A stretch of DNA of 13,091 bases, taken from CAYZSU01 sp964480565. Its GTDB lineage: Bacteria > UBA10199 > 2-02-FULL-44-16 > JAAZCA01. The notes below the pieces were generated by a model. It was not told the DNA's origin, did not search any database, and saw only the letters and a list, made by a program, of their open reading frames with translations. A program made the translations under genes and the position numbers. Shown here piece by piece: positions 6,706-13,091 of the stretch. Location of the stretch: the NCBI GenBank assembly GCA_964480565.1, contig CAYZSU010000061.1, positions 1-13,091 on the forward strand. The letters run 5' to 3'. Every line of letters begins with the position of its first letter. Within the stretch, counting starts at the first letter, position 1.

Positions 6706-7812
6706 CTATTTCTTTACTTTCCCTTGTTTACAATCATTTACATAATTAATAACAATATCATATAGTGAGTCAACAATATTCATTTCATCACATGTTTTTA
6801 CAATTTCGCCTTGTCTGAAAATAACACCCTTGCCATTGCCTCCTGCCACACCAATATCCGCTTCTTTAGCTTCTCCAGGGCCATTAACAATACATCCCAT
6901 CACAGCAATCGTAAGTGGATATCGAATAGTCGCCACTTTTTCTGATATTTCATTTGCCAACGATTCCAAATTCACCTGGCATCGCCCGCAAGTAGGACAA
7001 GAAATGACTTCAGGAAATGGCCGATCACGCAATCCAAGATTAGCTAAAATCTCATAGGCAGCCTTTACTTCATAGGCCACATCTGCAGTTAATGATACAC
7101 GAATAGTATCGCCAATACCTTCTGATAGCAGCGCACTTAATCCCATTGCCGATTTAATCGCACCATTTAATAAATTACCCGCTTCTGTGACCCCCATATG
7201 CAATGGATAATCGACTTTTTCAGATAATAACTGATATGATAAAATTGTATCCATCACATTCGATGCTTTTACAGACACCTTAATATGCTCATAATCTAAT
7301 TTTTCAAATAATCGAATATGCGCCAATGCACTTTCCACCATAGCTACTGGCGTTGGGCCCGCATATTTTTTTAGTAATTCAGGTTCAACAGACCCTGAAT
7401 TCACACCAATTCGAATAGGAATGGACTTGGGACGACAGGCATTCACCACTTGCTCTATTTTTTCTGTAGAACCAATATTGCCAGGATTAATACGAATACC
7501 ATCAACTCCCGAGTCAATCGCCATTAAGGCTAGATCATGACGAAAATGAATATCTGCAATCAATGGAATATGGATCTGCGACTTAATATCAGCCAAGGCC
7601 TTGGCTGCAGGTTCGTCTGGCACTGCCACACGAATAATCTCACAACCCAAATCATATAATCGATGAATTTGAGAAACAGTAGCCGCAATATCAGTTGTTT
7701 TTGTATTGGTCATGGATTGCACGCGAATGGGCGCATCCCCACCCACAGACACATCTCCCACGTGAATTAATTTTGTTAATCGTCGTTTAATCGTTTGGAT
7801 AGTGCAGCTCAT
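6706..7812 (-). CDS. ispG: 4-hydroxy-3-methylbut-2-enyl-diphosphate synthase (flavodoxin/ferredoxin dependent)
   Basis: The 368-residue protein is IspG (GcpE), the [4Fe-4S] enzyme of the MEP isoprenoid pathway. It converts methylerythritol cyclodiphosphate to HMBPP. The N-terminal TIM barrel carries IRVQSMTNT (29-37), IADIHF (85-90) and IRINPGNIG (106-114). The C-terminal cluster domain has CPTCGRC with C272 and C275, then MGCIVNGPGE with C307 and E314, which together bind the iron-sulfur cluster. Length matches the compact bacterial form. ATG 7812 lies 17 nt after the matrixin stop, with a weak AGGT about 10 nt upstream, so it depends on the upstream operon promoter. An MEP-pathway enzyme implies that isoprenoids here are not made solely from mevalonate. 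Confidence 0.98.
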   Translation of the reverse strand: MSCTIQTIKRRLTKLIHVGDVSVGGDAPIRVQSMTNTKTTDIAATVSQIHRLYDLGCEIIRVAVPDEPAAKALADIKSQIHIPLIADIHFRHDLALMAIDSGVDGIRINPGNIGSTEKIEQVVNACRPKSIPIRIGVNSGSVEPELLKKYAGPTPVAMVESALAHIRLFEKLDYEHIKVSVKASNVMDTILSYQLLSEKVDYPLHMGVTEAGNLLNGAIKSAMGLSALLSEGIGDTIRVSLTADVAYEVKAAYEILANLGLRDRPFPEVISCPTCGRCQVNLESLANEISEKVATIRYPLTIAVMGCIVNGPGEAKEADIGVAGGNGKGVIFRQGEIVKTCDEMNIVDSLYDIVINYVNDCKQGKVKK

Positions 7813-7829
7813 AATTTATATTACCTGTT

Positions 7830-9158
7830 TTAAGGATAGAGTGTTAACTGACATCCCGGTGCACCCGACATGCCCATATCGCGCGGTGGCGATTGTGTTG
7901 AATCAATACTGTCCTGCAATAATGCAACCGTCCCCTTGCAAGGATTACTCACATCAATCACAGCTGTTTGCATTTCAATATGTGTTCCAGGTTGATCGCA
8001 TTTTATGGAAGATTGATTATCAGCAGTCATAATCAATGTTGCATTAAAATTAACAGGTGGTTGTTCCAAGGGACCATATCCTGAACTCTCTGCATTAGCA
8101 GACACATACAAGGGCTCATAGTAGATTTGATAGGTTTTGCCTGGAATCAGTCCATTGATCACATAACGTGAATCACCTGTACAGCCTGGATAATGAGCCC
8201 CTGACACGTAGGATCGGCTATCCACCCGCATAAGCGCCTCGCCTTCACCAATACGAGATGCAATAATATTTACTCCCTTTAAAGCATATCCCTCTGCATC
8301 AGATACATAACCCGTTACCATACAAAACTCATTGGATAGCTCATCTGTAGGATATATGGATGCCAAGCTAACAATATCATCTCGCGATAATTGACCTTGG
8401 CGATAGCTGACTAAATACGGATACATACTTGGAATATAATGCCCACCTTCACATAAACCATTTCTATCCACAAGATTTCCATCTTGATTGCACGCATAGA
8501 CAATATCCACATTACTCTGTGCATGATCCAAATTTAATAAATGCCCCAGTTCATGCAATATGGTGGCTTGAAACAACTCATCTGCACGTTGCTCTGTTCT
8601 TGCCATTGCATAGCGACCCAAATATGTGGATGTCCCATTGAGTATCGTATATCCTGAAAAAATCATATCATTACTATCAGACGATAGTAACATTGTTAAT
8701 CCCGGTGTTTTGGCGGCATTTTCTGGCCCCACGAGATCCGCAATAATAGATGCATCTGTATCAAAAATAACAACCCCAGCTGAGGCAATATTCAACTCTT
8801 GATAATTATTCCCTGTCGCATCTTTTCGTAATGTTCCCATAAATTGTGTCATAATATTGGATATTGGAATAGACTTATGATCTACTTCCAATGCATTCTT
8901 TTCTCGCCACTGAGCAAGCATGTTATTCACCCATGCAACAGCAGTATCATGATCCACAGACGGGGATAGATCTCCCTTGTCCACATACCACTTTAATGTA
9001 TTATCTTTCCAATAATAGGGTTTTCCCTGATCTGAAGACGTATAGGAGCTGCCCGCATAACATATATTAGCAGAAAAAAGAATTAGCATTAGGTAAAATA
9101 AGAAAATGGAAAAATTAGACACTACCTCAACATGTGCATTTTTCAAAAACCCCATCAT
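7830..9158 (-). CDS. Secreted matrixin-type zinc metalloprotease with regulatory-like Ig domain
   Basis: This 442-residue protein has an N-terminal hydrophobic segment (about 16-33) ending in CYA, a likely signal peptidase I site near residue 35. The protease domain (about 45-270) holds the metzincin zinc site HELGHLLNLDH (202-212), with H202, H206 and H212 as ligands and E203 as catalytic base. A Met-turn PSMYPYL follows, with M245. This pattern fits peptidase family M10 (matrixin). After it, VTGYVSDAEGYALKGVNIIA (about 277-296) starts a domain resembling carboxypeptidase-regulatory Ig-like modules. The tail contains paired cysteines. The substrate is unknown; export to the periplasm or beyond is inferred. 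Its ATG overlaps the stop of the preceding secreted-protein gene by 4 nt (ATGA), and the AGGA site is inside that gene. A second ATG one codon later is an equally possible start. Confidence 0.88.
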   Translation of the reverse strand: MMGFLKNAHVEVVSNFSIFLFYLMLILFSANICYAGSSYTSSDQGKPYYWKDNTLKWYVDKGDLSPSVDHDTAVAWVNNMLAQWREKNALEVDHKSIPISNIMTQFMGTLRKDATGNNYQELNIASAGVVIFDTDASIIADLVGPENAAKTPGLTMLLSSDSNDMIFSGYTILNGTSTYLGRYAMARTEQRADELFQATILHELGHLLNLDHAQSNVDIVYACNQDGNLVDRNGLCEGGHYIPSMYPYLVSYRQGQLSRDDIVSLASIYPTDELSNEFCMVTGYVSDAEGYALKGVNIIASRIGEGEALMRVDSRSYVSGAHYPGCTGDSRYVINGLIPGKTYQIYYEPLYVSANAESSGYGPLEQPPVNFNATLIMTADNQSSIKCDQPGTHIEMQTAVIDVSNPCKGTVALLQDSIDSTQSPPRDMGMSGAPGCQLTLYP

Positions 9159-9751
9159 TGCTCATCCTTTTGTAGAGATAAAAATGCACGCTTAATATCG
9201 TTAAAATCAACGATATGTGACTGATTAGAATGTTGTGAACTTAAGTGTTTTGCAGCGCTGTTCGTTTGTGTTGTAAAGGCGTTTACCATATGGCGTTGTT
9301 TGGCAGTGGCAGATATGAAGCGATGTCCTGTATCATCGCTAATGACTTTAAATTGTCCTTGAAAAACACCCATTGGCGCGCGCAAGCCTAACCGACTTTC
9401 AGAAGATAAAAAAAGCAAATACTGCGTTCCAATCTCATAATCTGGCATACCTGGCACAGTAAGCATCTGAGCCGATCCCTTTGACGAGCCTGCCTGTAGA
9501 AAAGAAAATGTATCTGTTACCTGGCCCTTTAATACATCCTTATTTGCAACTTGAAAGGTATACTGAAATACAGATACAGACTGACCAAATACTCGTTTTT
9601 TTAGTGCATAGACACTCTTTGATAGACATATTCCTGAAAATGCAATATCCGCATCTGCTAGCGCATCAAATGGAATTTGATTGGTTTGCATGGCCATTGC
9701 ATGCATATGCATGACGATCATACATCCCATTATAATAAACACTCGTATCAT
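9155..9751 (-). CDS. Small secreted protein paired with the matrixin (possible OB-fold/netrin-like)
   Basis: This 198-residue protein has a signal peptide (MIRVFIIMGCMIVMHMHAMA, cleavage probably near residue 20) that is unusually rich in Met and His. The mature part starts with a pattern of the type DADIAFSGICLSKS (about 33-46), then a Tyr/Phe-rich strand and VLKGQVTDTFSF, and later IGTQYLLFL. This alternation of strands resembles NTR/TIMP-like OB-fold proteins, but the family is not established. The last 40 residues are polar and probably disordered. It is the first gene of the operon, and its stop overlaps the protease start, so the two products are likely made together. An inhibitor, chaperone or carrier for the protease is an inference only. 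The start ATG 9751 has a weak CTGGA site 8-9 nt upstream. Confidence 0.7.
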   Translation of the reverse strand: MIRVFIIMGCMIVMHMHAMAMQTNQIPFDALADADIAFSGICLSKSVYALKKRVFGQSVSVFQYTFQVANKDVLKGQVTDTFSFLQAGSSKGSAQMLTVPGMPDYEIGTQYLLFLSSESRLGLRAPMGVFQGQFKVISDDTGHRFISATAKQRHMVNAFTTQTNSAAKHLSSQHSNQSHIVDFNDIKRAFLSLQKDEQ

Positions 9752-9965
9752 AATGTTGTCCAGTTCTCATCTTTGGAACAGCTCTCAACAGGCACATTTT
9801 GAGACTTGCCCAAAAGCCCATTTTATAAGTCATTCCATAATTCGTAGATAATGTATTAATGGCTATACAATGCAAAGTCAATGGCTCATCATATCGAGTA
9901 AACTTCCATTTTTAAGTATCTGCACACCTACCGGAAACTGACCTCAAAACAGCAATTCCTTCGAA
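9752..9965. other. Upstream region of the secreted-protein operon
   Basis: No gene is supported here. The stretch holds the operon promoter (9854-9882) and a leader of about 95 nt. From 9883 to the lipoprotein terminator I see nothing distinctive. A minus-strand reading frame that crosses this region and runs into the signal-peptide codons has no ribosome-binding site and overlaps the promoter. Confidence 0.5.
9854..9882 (-). promoter_or_regulatory. Sigma70-type promoter of the secreted protein-matrixin-ispG-proS-pyrF operon
   Basis: The minus strand has -35 TTGACT (9882-9877), a 17-nt spacer and -10 TAATAC (9859-9854). Both hexamers match the consensus at five and four positions respectively. 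Transcription would begin near 9847, leaving a leader of about 95 nt before ATG 9751. The following genes are separated by at most 53 nt, and no other good promoter was noticed between them, so this may drive all five. Confidence 0.65.
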
Positions 9966-9998
9966 TAAAAAAACGGCTACAATATAATTGCAGCCGTT
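9966..9998 (-). terminator. Intrinsic terminator of the lipoprotein gene
   Basis: On the minus strand the arms AACGGCTGCAA (9998-9988) and TTGTAGCCGTT (9982-9972) form an 11-bp stem with one G-U pair and loop TTATA, followed by a run of seven T (9973-9967). It lies about 90 nt after the current lipoprotein stop but only 30 nt after the stop of the frame-restored version, which fits a recent shortening of the gene. Confidence 0.9.
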
Positions 9999-10080
9999 GA
10001 GCATTATCACTAATTGACAAACATACATTATTCTACGTCTGTGTCCATTTCAGTCTCTACACCTATAAGTTCAGGATTTT

Positions 10081-10106
10081 CTTTATCTTTATTCTTTATC
10101 TTTATT
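10081..10106. repeat. 13-bp perfect tandem duplication that shifts the lipoprotein frame
   Basis: The plus-strand unit CTTTATCTTTATT occurs twice in direct succession (10081-10093 and 10094-10106). Because 13 is not a multiple of three, the second copy shifts the reading frame of the minus-strand lipoprotein gene and creates a TAA at 10089-10091. With one copy, the frame runs on to a TAA at 10028-10030. The unit itself is low-complexity, the kind of sequence prone to replication slippage. Confidence 0.9.
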
Positions 10107-10700
10107 CATAGATACCTGTGAGTCTTCAGAGACTTCATTACATCTCGGGCAAACAAGATCAACATATGCACAATGCCCTAATTGACCAGTTTCTGGATTA
10201 ACTTCAGAAACATCCATACTACCTCTCACATTAAAATCACCATCATGACCTTCTTTATCAAAAATTTTCACAAGATAAAGGTCTTTATTATCTCCAGACT
10301 CACTAAGAGCACCCCTAATACTAAAGAAAGTATCCATTTTCAAGCGATCTTCACCTTCTTTACCTACAGCTACAACCTGTGAGATTCCTTCACGATATTG
10401 AAAAATTAATTTTGCCAACCCTTCTTCTTCTCCTTCAAGCAATTCAAAAACCATACCAAGGTTTCCAGACTCCAACATTTCAACATTATCTGGATTAGTA
10501 CATGTGCCAGCATTCTTTTGACCTTTACCAAGCTCTATACTATAACCTTCTCCAAGTGGCATGTCATTCAAAGAAACATCTTTATCCAAAGCTGGATTCT
10601 TACTTGAACTTCCATCGACTTTTTTATCACTATTATCAAATGCTGCACATGCACTCAGTACCACAACCATCAATAACCCCATCATTAAACGAACCTTCAT
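10089..10700 (-). CDS. Lipoprotein of unknown function, C-terminus truncated by frameshift
   Basis: The 203-residue product has a lipoprotein signal peptide: positive start (MKVR), hydrophobic core and lipobox LSAC with C18 as the acylation site. Ala follows it, so outer-membrane sorting is possible. The mature chain is acidic, with a Ser/Asp/Lys-rich linker to about residue 45, then a soluble domain with five further Cys, including CPRC near residue 187. No known family is recognised. The start ATG 10700 is supported by GGGAGGGG 7 nt upstream. At the 3' end a 13-bp tandem duplication moves the frame to an early TAA. Removing one copy gives 219 residues, ending ENPELIGVETEMDTDVE. The lost tail is acidic like the rest, and its stop lies close to the terminator, which supports the longer ancestral form. 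The protein may still work. Confidence 0.85.
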   Translation of the reverse strand: MKVRLMMGLLMVVVLSACAAFDNSDKKVDGSSSKNPALDKDVSLNDMPLGEGYSIELGKGQKNAGTCTNPDNVEMLESGNLGMVFELLEGEEEGLAKLIFQYREGISQVVAVGKEGEDRLKMDTFFSIRGALSESGDNKDLYLVKIFDKEGHDGDFNVRGSMDVSEVNPETGQLGHCAYVDLVCPRCNEVSEDSQVSMNKDKE

Positions 10701-10717
10701 AAATAACCCCTCCCTTA

Positions 10718-10730
10718 GCGTAAATTACGC
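10718..10730. promoter_or_regulatory. 13-bp palindrome upstream of the lipoprotein gene, possible operator
   Basis: GCGTAAATTACGC has perfect 6-bp arms around one base and lies a few nucleotides upstream of the lipoprotein ribosome-binding site. A repressor site or mRNA hairpin is possible. I found no convincing sigma70 hexamer pair in the region upstream of it. Confidence 0.25.
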
Positions 10731-10788
10731 ATTAATTATTCAAAATTAAATCTCACTATTATTATCGTACATTATTCGCAAAAGTTGC

Positions 10789-10835
10789 TATTTTTTAAAA
10801 AATAATTAAAATAACTATATTATTCATATAGTTAT
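10789..10835 (-). terminator. AT-rich hairpin and T-rich tract at the end of the PTS IIA gene
   Basis: A perfect 10-bp inverted repeat, ATAACTATAT and ATATAGTTAT (10811-10820 and 10826-10835), overlaps the stop codon of the IIA gene. On the minus strand it is followed by T-rich sequence, including a second 16-bp AT palindrome at 10789-10804. The stem has few G-C pairs, so termination efficiency is uncertain. Confidence 0.4.
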
Positions 10836-11641
10836 ACATCATCATTTATTTGATATACAATAAAGCGACCACATCGTTCACACACATATACAGTATCTGG
10901 ATGATGCTGCATTTCAGAGCCCAAACCACTTGAAAGCTGCATATTACATCCTGTACATATGCCAGAAGAGGCTGTAACCACTGCATTGCCAAATTTAGCA
11001 GTAAGACGATCAAATCGGGACAAAGTACTTCCTGTCAACTCCGCACGTGCCAATTGAATTTTATCCTCTACATCATGATTTCCATCATGAAATGCCTTGC
11101 ACAGACCTTGTAATGCTACTAGCATTTGGGATTCCCATTTGGGTGCTTTCCCTGCTAGCAGATTAATTGAAATATCGCTGAACAAATGTGCAATGCTATT
11201 CTCAGTGGTAGCGGACATCACATAATCTCTAAATTGAGGATCTGCCAATTTTGTTACCAATCCTGCAAATAATCGATTAAATAAACCCGTTTGCACAGGT
11301 TGCCATAATACAAGTACTATAATATGTGAAAGTCCTGCATGTGATCCACCAAAATCAATACCCGCCTTATGCCGTGCAATAGCAATTACTGGTTTTTCAC
11401 CCACATCATAGCGCGCATGCGGAATTGCCACACCACTACCAAGATCTGTTGACGCTAGTTCCTCGCGTTTAATTACACGATCCAATGCGTCATCTTTATC
11501 CGACAGATGCCCCTCACGCACAAGCACATCCAATAGTTCTGAAATTGCTTGGCGCTTTGTTTCACAGGTCATGGATGCAATAATATGATGTGGCTGCAAA
11601 ATATCAGCTAAGGAAATTTCTCGGGCAATGGGTGAATTCAT
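10832..11641 (-). CDS. PTS EIIA (Ntr/fructose-type) domain fused to a C4 zinc ribbon
   Basis: In this 269-residue protein, residues about 10-155 form a PTS EIIA type 2 domain. The phosphorylatable His is H75 in GSGVAIPHARYD (69-79). A helical linker (about 165-225) leads to a zinc ribbon with CTGC (C229, C232) and CERC (C254, C257), ending GRFIVY, as in the zf-RING_7/COG1579 C-terminal domain. EIIA-Ntr proteins take phosphate from NPr and regulate by binding partners; no transport domain is attached here. In E. coli PtsN a second conserved His follows QTKT. The matching stretch QTGLFNRL has no His, so phosphotransfer may be altered. The ribbon suggests nucleic-acid or protein binding. The start ATG 11641 has a weak GAGAG site, and a promoter lies 28-56 nt upstream. 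It is transcribed divergently from treT. The domain calls are firm; the role is inferred. Confidence 0.88.
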   Translation of the reverse strand: MNSPIAREISLADILQPHHIIASMTCETKRQAISELLDVLVREGHLSDKDDALDRVIKREELASTDLGSGVAIPHARYDVGEKPVIAIARHKAGIDFGGSHAGLSHIIVLVLWQPVQTGLFNRLFAGLVTKLADPQFRDYVMSATTENSIAHLFSDISINLLAGKAPKWESQMLVALQGLCKAFHDGNHDVEDKIQLARAELTGSTLSRFDRLTAKFGNAVVTASSGICTGCNMQLSSGLGSEMQHHPDTVYVCERCGRFIVYQINDDV

Positions 11642-11668
11642 TGACTCTCTCTTTCATCGTATGGCAAT

Positions 11669-11697
11669 TATTTATTTCTTAGCGCCCACGAAGTCAA
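11669..11697 (-). promoter_or_regulatory. Sigma70-type promoter of the IIA/zinc-ribbon gene
   Basis: On the minus strand -35 TTGACT (11697-11692), a 17-nt spacer and -10 TAAATA (11674-11669) predict a start near 11662 and a 20-nt leader. The 8-mer GGTTATAA (11698-11705) abuts the -35 and recurs inverted as TTATAACC at 11788-11795, close to the treT start. This could be a shared operator pair. Confidence 0.55.
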
Positions 11698-11828
11698 GGT
11701 TATAAGACGTAATTTTATTTTTTTTCATATTCTTCTGAATAAATAACTTTAATAGTTAAAAATCATTTATCCCACTTATTGAATATGTTATAACCGGATC
11801 AATCATACATTAACCTTTGGAGGGAAAT

Positions 11829-13040
11829 ATGTTACGAAGCATAGAAGATTATATTCCAGTTGTTGGAGATAATGTTGTCTCAAATTTACATCGCAAGGCC
11901 AGTCGCATTTATAACAAGCATCTATTTCACTTGAATTCTACATTTGTAGGCGGTGGCGTTGCGGAGATATTAAATAGCCTGGTACCAATGAAAAACGACA
12001 TTGGCGTAGATGCGGGTTGGCGCATATTGCATGGCAATCACGCATTTTTTGATGTTACGAAAAAATTTCATAATATGCTTCAAGGGGGAGACCTCACAGT
12101 ATCTGAGGAAGAACTTAAACGTTACCTGCAAGTCAACGAAGGATTTTCAAAGTATACACATATTGACCACGACTGCGTCATTGTTCATGATCCGCAACCA
12201 TTGCCATTAATTCGTTTTTTCAAAAAACGTCAACCATGGGTATGGCGCTGTCATATTGATATTTCAGAACCCAATAGCGCATTATGGCATTTCCTTGAAA
12301 AATATATTTTACGATATGATCTCGTCATTATTTCTAGCGATGAATATAGAAAAAAAGATCTCCCTGTTGAGCAACGTATTGTGCAACCTGCTATTGATCC
12401 TCTATCTGACAAGAATATGGATTTATCTGATGATGAGATAACACAGTTAATTGCTGATGCAAATATTCCAATGGATAAACCCATTATGACACAGGTGTCT
12501 CGCATGGATCCATGGAAAGACCCTGAAGGAGTATTAGACGTCTTTCTCAAAGCAAAGAAACAAATCGATTGTCGTTTATTATTTTGCTATGAATTTGCAA
12601 GCGACGACCCTGAAGGAGTCTGCATCTATAACCGCGTCCAAGAAAAAGCCAAAGACTTAATTGACTCTGGAGATGTATTATTTGTGGTTGGCAATAATGA
12701 TCGATTGGTCAATGCGATTCAGCGTCGATCAAATGTAATCTTGCAAAAATCTACACGCGAAGGGTTTGGATTAACTGTCACAGAAGCACTTTGGAAAGGC
12801 ACCCCTGTCGTAGCATCACGCATTGGTGGTATTCCCACTCAGATACAGGATGGAGAAAATGGGTACTTAGTCGACCCTTATGATATTGATGGATGTGCAG
12901 ATCGTGTAGTTGAGATATTAAAAAATCCCTCGCTCAACAAACAAATGGGGCATTGTGCGAGAGAATCCGTACGTGAAAAATTTCTGATCACACGCCTGCT
13001 TGGCGATTACTTAGACATTGCACATTATGTCATGACCTAG
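11829..13040 (+). CDS. treT: Trehalose synthase of the TreT type (glycosyltransferase family 4)
   Basis: The 403-residue protein closely follows archaeal TreT (compared from memory with Pyrococcus). It transfers glucose from an NDP-glucose to free glucose to make trehalose, reversibly in some enzymes. The N-terminal Rossmann domain has HLNSTFVGGGVAEILNSLVP (34-53) with the glycine-rich donor/acceptor loop, HDPQP (120-124) and WRCHID (139-144). The C-terminal domain has QVSRMDPWKDP (222-232) with R225 and K230. The EX7E motif EGFGLTVTE is at 311-319. The start is ATG 11829 with GGAGGG 4 nt upstream; a TTG at 11817 would lie upstream of that site. It is the only plus-strand gene and diverges from the IIA gene. 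No signal peptide, so cytoplasmic. Other sugar acceptors cannot be excluded. No terminator is seen in the 51 nt after the stop. Confidence 0.93.
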   Translation: MLRSIEDYIPVVGDNVVSNLHRKASRIYNKHLFHLNSTFVGGGVAEILNSLVPMKNDIGVDAGWRILHGNHAFFDVTKKFHNMLQGGDLTVSEEELKRYLQVNEGFSKYTHIDHDCVIVHDPQPLPLIRFFKKRQPWVWRCHIDISEPNSALWHFLEKYILRYDLVIISSDEYRKKDLPVEQRIVQPAIDPLSDKNMDLSDDEITQLIADANIPMDKPIMTQVSRMDPWKDPEGVLDVFLKAKKQIDCRLLFCYEFASDDPEGVCIYNRVQEKAKDLIDSGDVLFVVGNNDRLVNAIQRRSNVILQKSTREGFGLTVTEALWKGTPVVASRIGGIPTQIQDGENGYLVDPYDIDGCADRVVEILKNPSLNKQMGHCARESVREKFLITRLLGDYLDIAHYVMT

Positions 13041-13058
13041 TACAGTAAATTCAGTTAA

Positions 13059-13087
13059 TTGACGGGTATAGTTTCTTAAGTTTTATC
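13059..13087 (+). promoter_or_regulatory. Weak promoter candidate after treT
   Basis: TTGACG (13059-13064) and TTTATC (13082-13087) are separated by 17 nt. The -35 is good but the -10 matches poorly, and the window ends before any downstream gene can be seen. Confidence 0.2.
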
Positions 13088-13091
13088 CTGG

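Noticed and set aside
9666..9881. Minus-strand 71-codon open frame overlapping the secreted-protein gene start
   Set aside because: It begins next to the -10 of the operon promoter, has no ribosome-binding site, and its end overlaps the better-supported signal peptide in another frame.
11817..11828. TTG start for treT giving four more residues
   Set aside because: These codons contain the GGAGGG Shine-Dalgarno site, so ATG 11829 is the natural start.
12251..12550. 99-codon open frame antisense to treT
   Set aside because: It lies entirely within the conserved treT coding sequence on the opposite strand, with no ribosome-binding site or recognisable domain.

Overview
The window comes from a Gram-negative-type bacterium of fairly low GC content. 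Supporting signs are a lipoprotein with a clear lipobox, two Sec-type signal peptides, strong purine-rich Shine-Dalgarno sites and sigma70-like promoters. The tRNA-Thr(UGU)-tRNA-Tyr(GUA) pair resembles the thrU-tyrU block that precedes tuf in many bacteria, although tuf itself would lie outside the window. The lineage cannot be fixed from this sequence. An EF-G paralogue, a PTS IIA/zinc-ribbon fusion, a TreT-type trehalose synthase and a secreted matrixin together suggest a non-model bacterium rather than a well-studied enteric.

Layout: every gene except the last lies on the minus strand, so transcription runs mostly right to left. From left to right: (1) 1-251, tRNA-Tyr (cut by the window edge) and tRNA-Thr, driven by a strong promoter at 347-375. 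(2) 412-3291, the 23S rRNA 2'-O-methyltransferase rlmB and a divergent EF-G-like GTPase, separated by a terminator that touches the rlmB start. (3) 3292-4031, a gene-poor stretch and a 107-residue orphan protein with its own terminator. (4) 4217-9751, a tightly packed five-gene operon with one good promoter at 9854-9882: small secreted protein, matrixin metalloprotease (4-nt overlap), ispG (17-nt gap), proS (53-nt gap) and pyrF (no gap). (5) 9966-10700, a lipoprotein gene whose 3' end carries a 13-bp tandem duplication that shifts the frame and removes about 17 residues. (6) 10832-11641, a PTS EIIA domain fused to a C4 zinc ribbon, with a promoter facing away from (7) treT on the plus strand (11829-13040).

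The left half is mainly a translation neighbourhood (tRNAs, rRNA methylation, an EF-G paralogue, prolyl-tRNA synthetase), combined with isoprenoid (IspG) and pyrimidine (PyrF) synthesis. The secreted protease pair heading the ispG-proS-pyrF operon is the unexpected element. The PyrF-like protein lacks two of the usual active-site residues. At the right end, a phosphorelay-type IIA/zinc-ribbon protein and a trehalose synthase are transcribed divergently from one intergenic region, which may link carbon or nitrogen status to trehalose metabolism (inference). No rRNA, CRISPR array, intact insertion sequence or complete integrase/transposase was seen.
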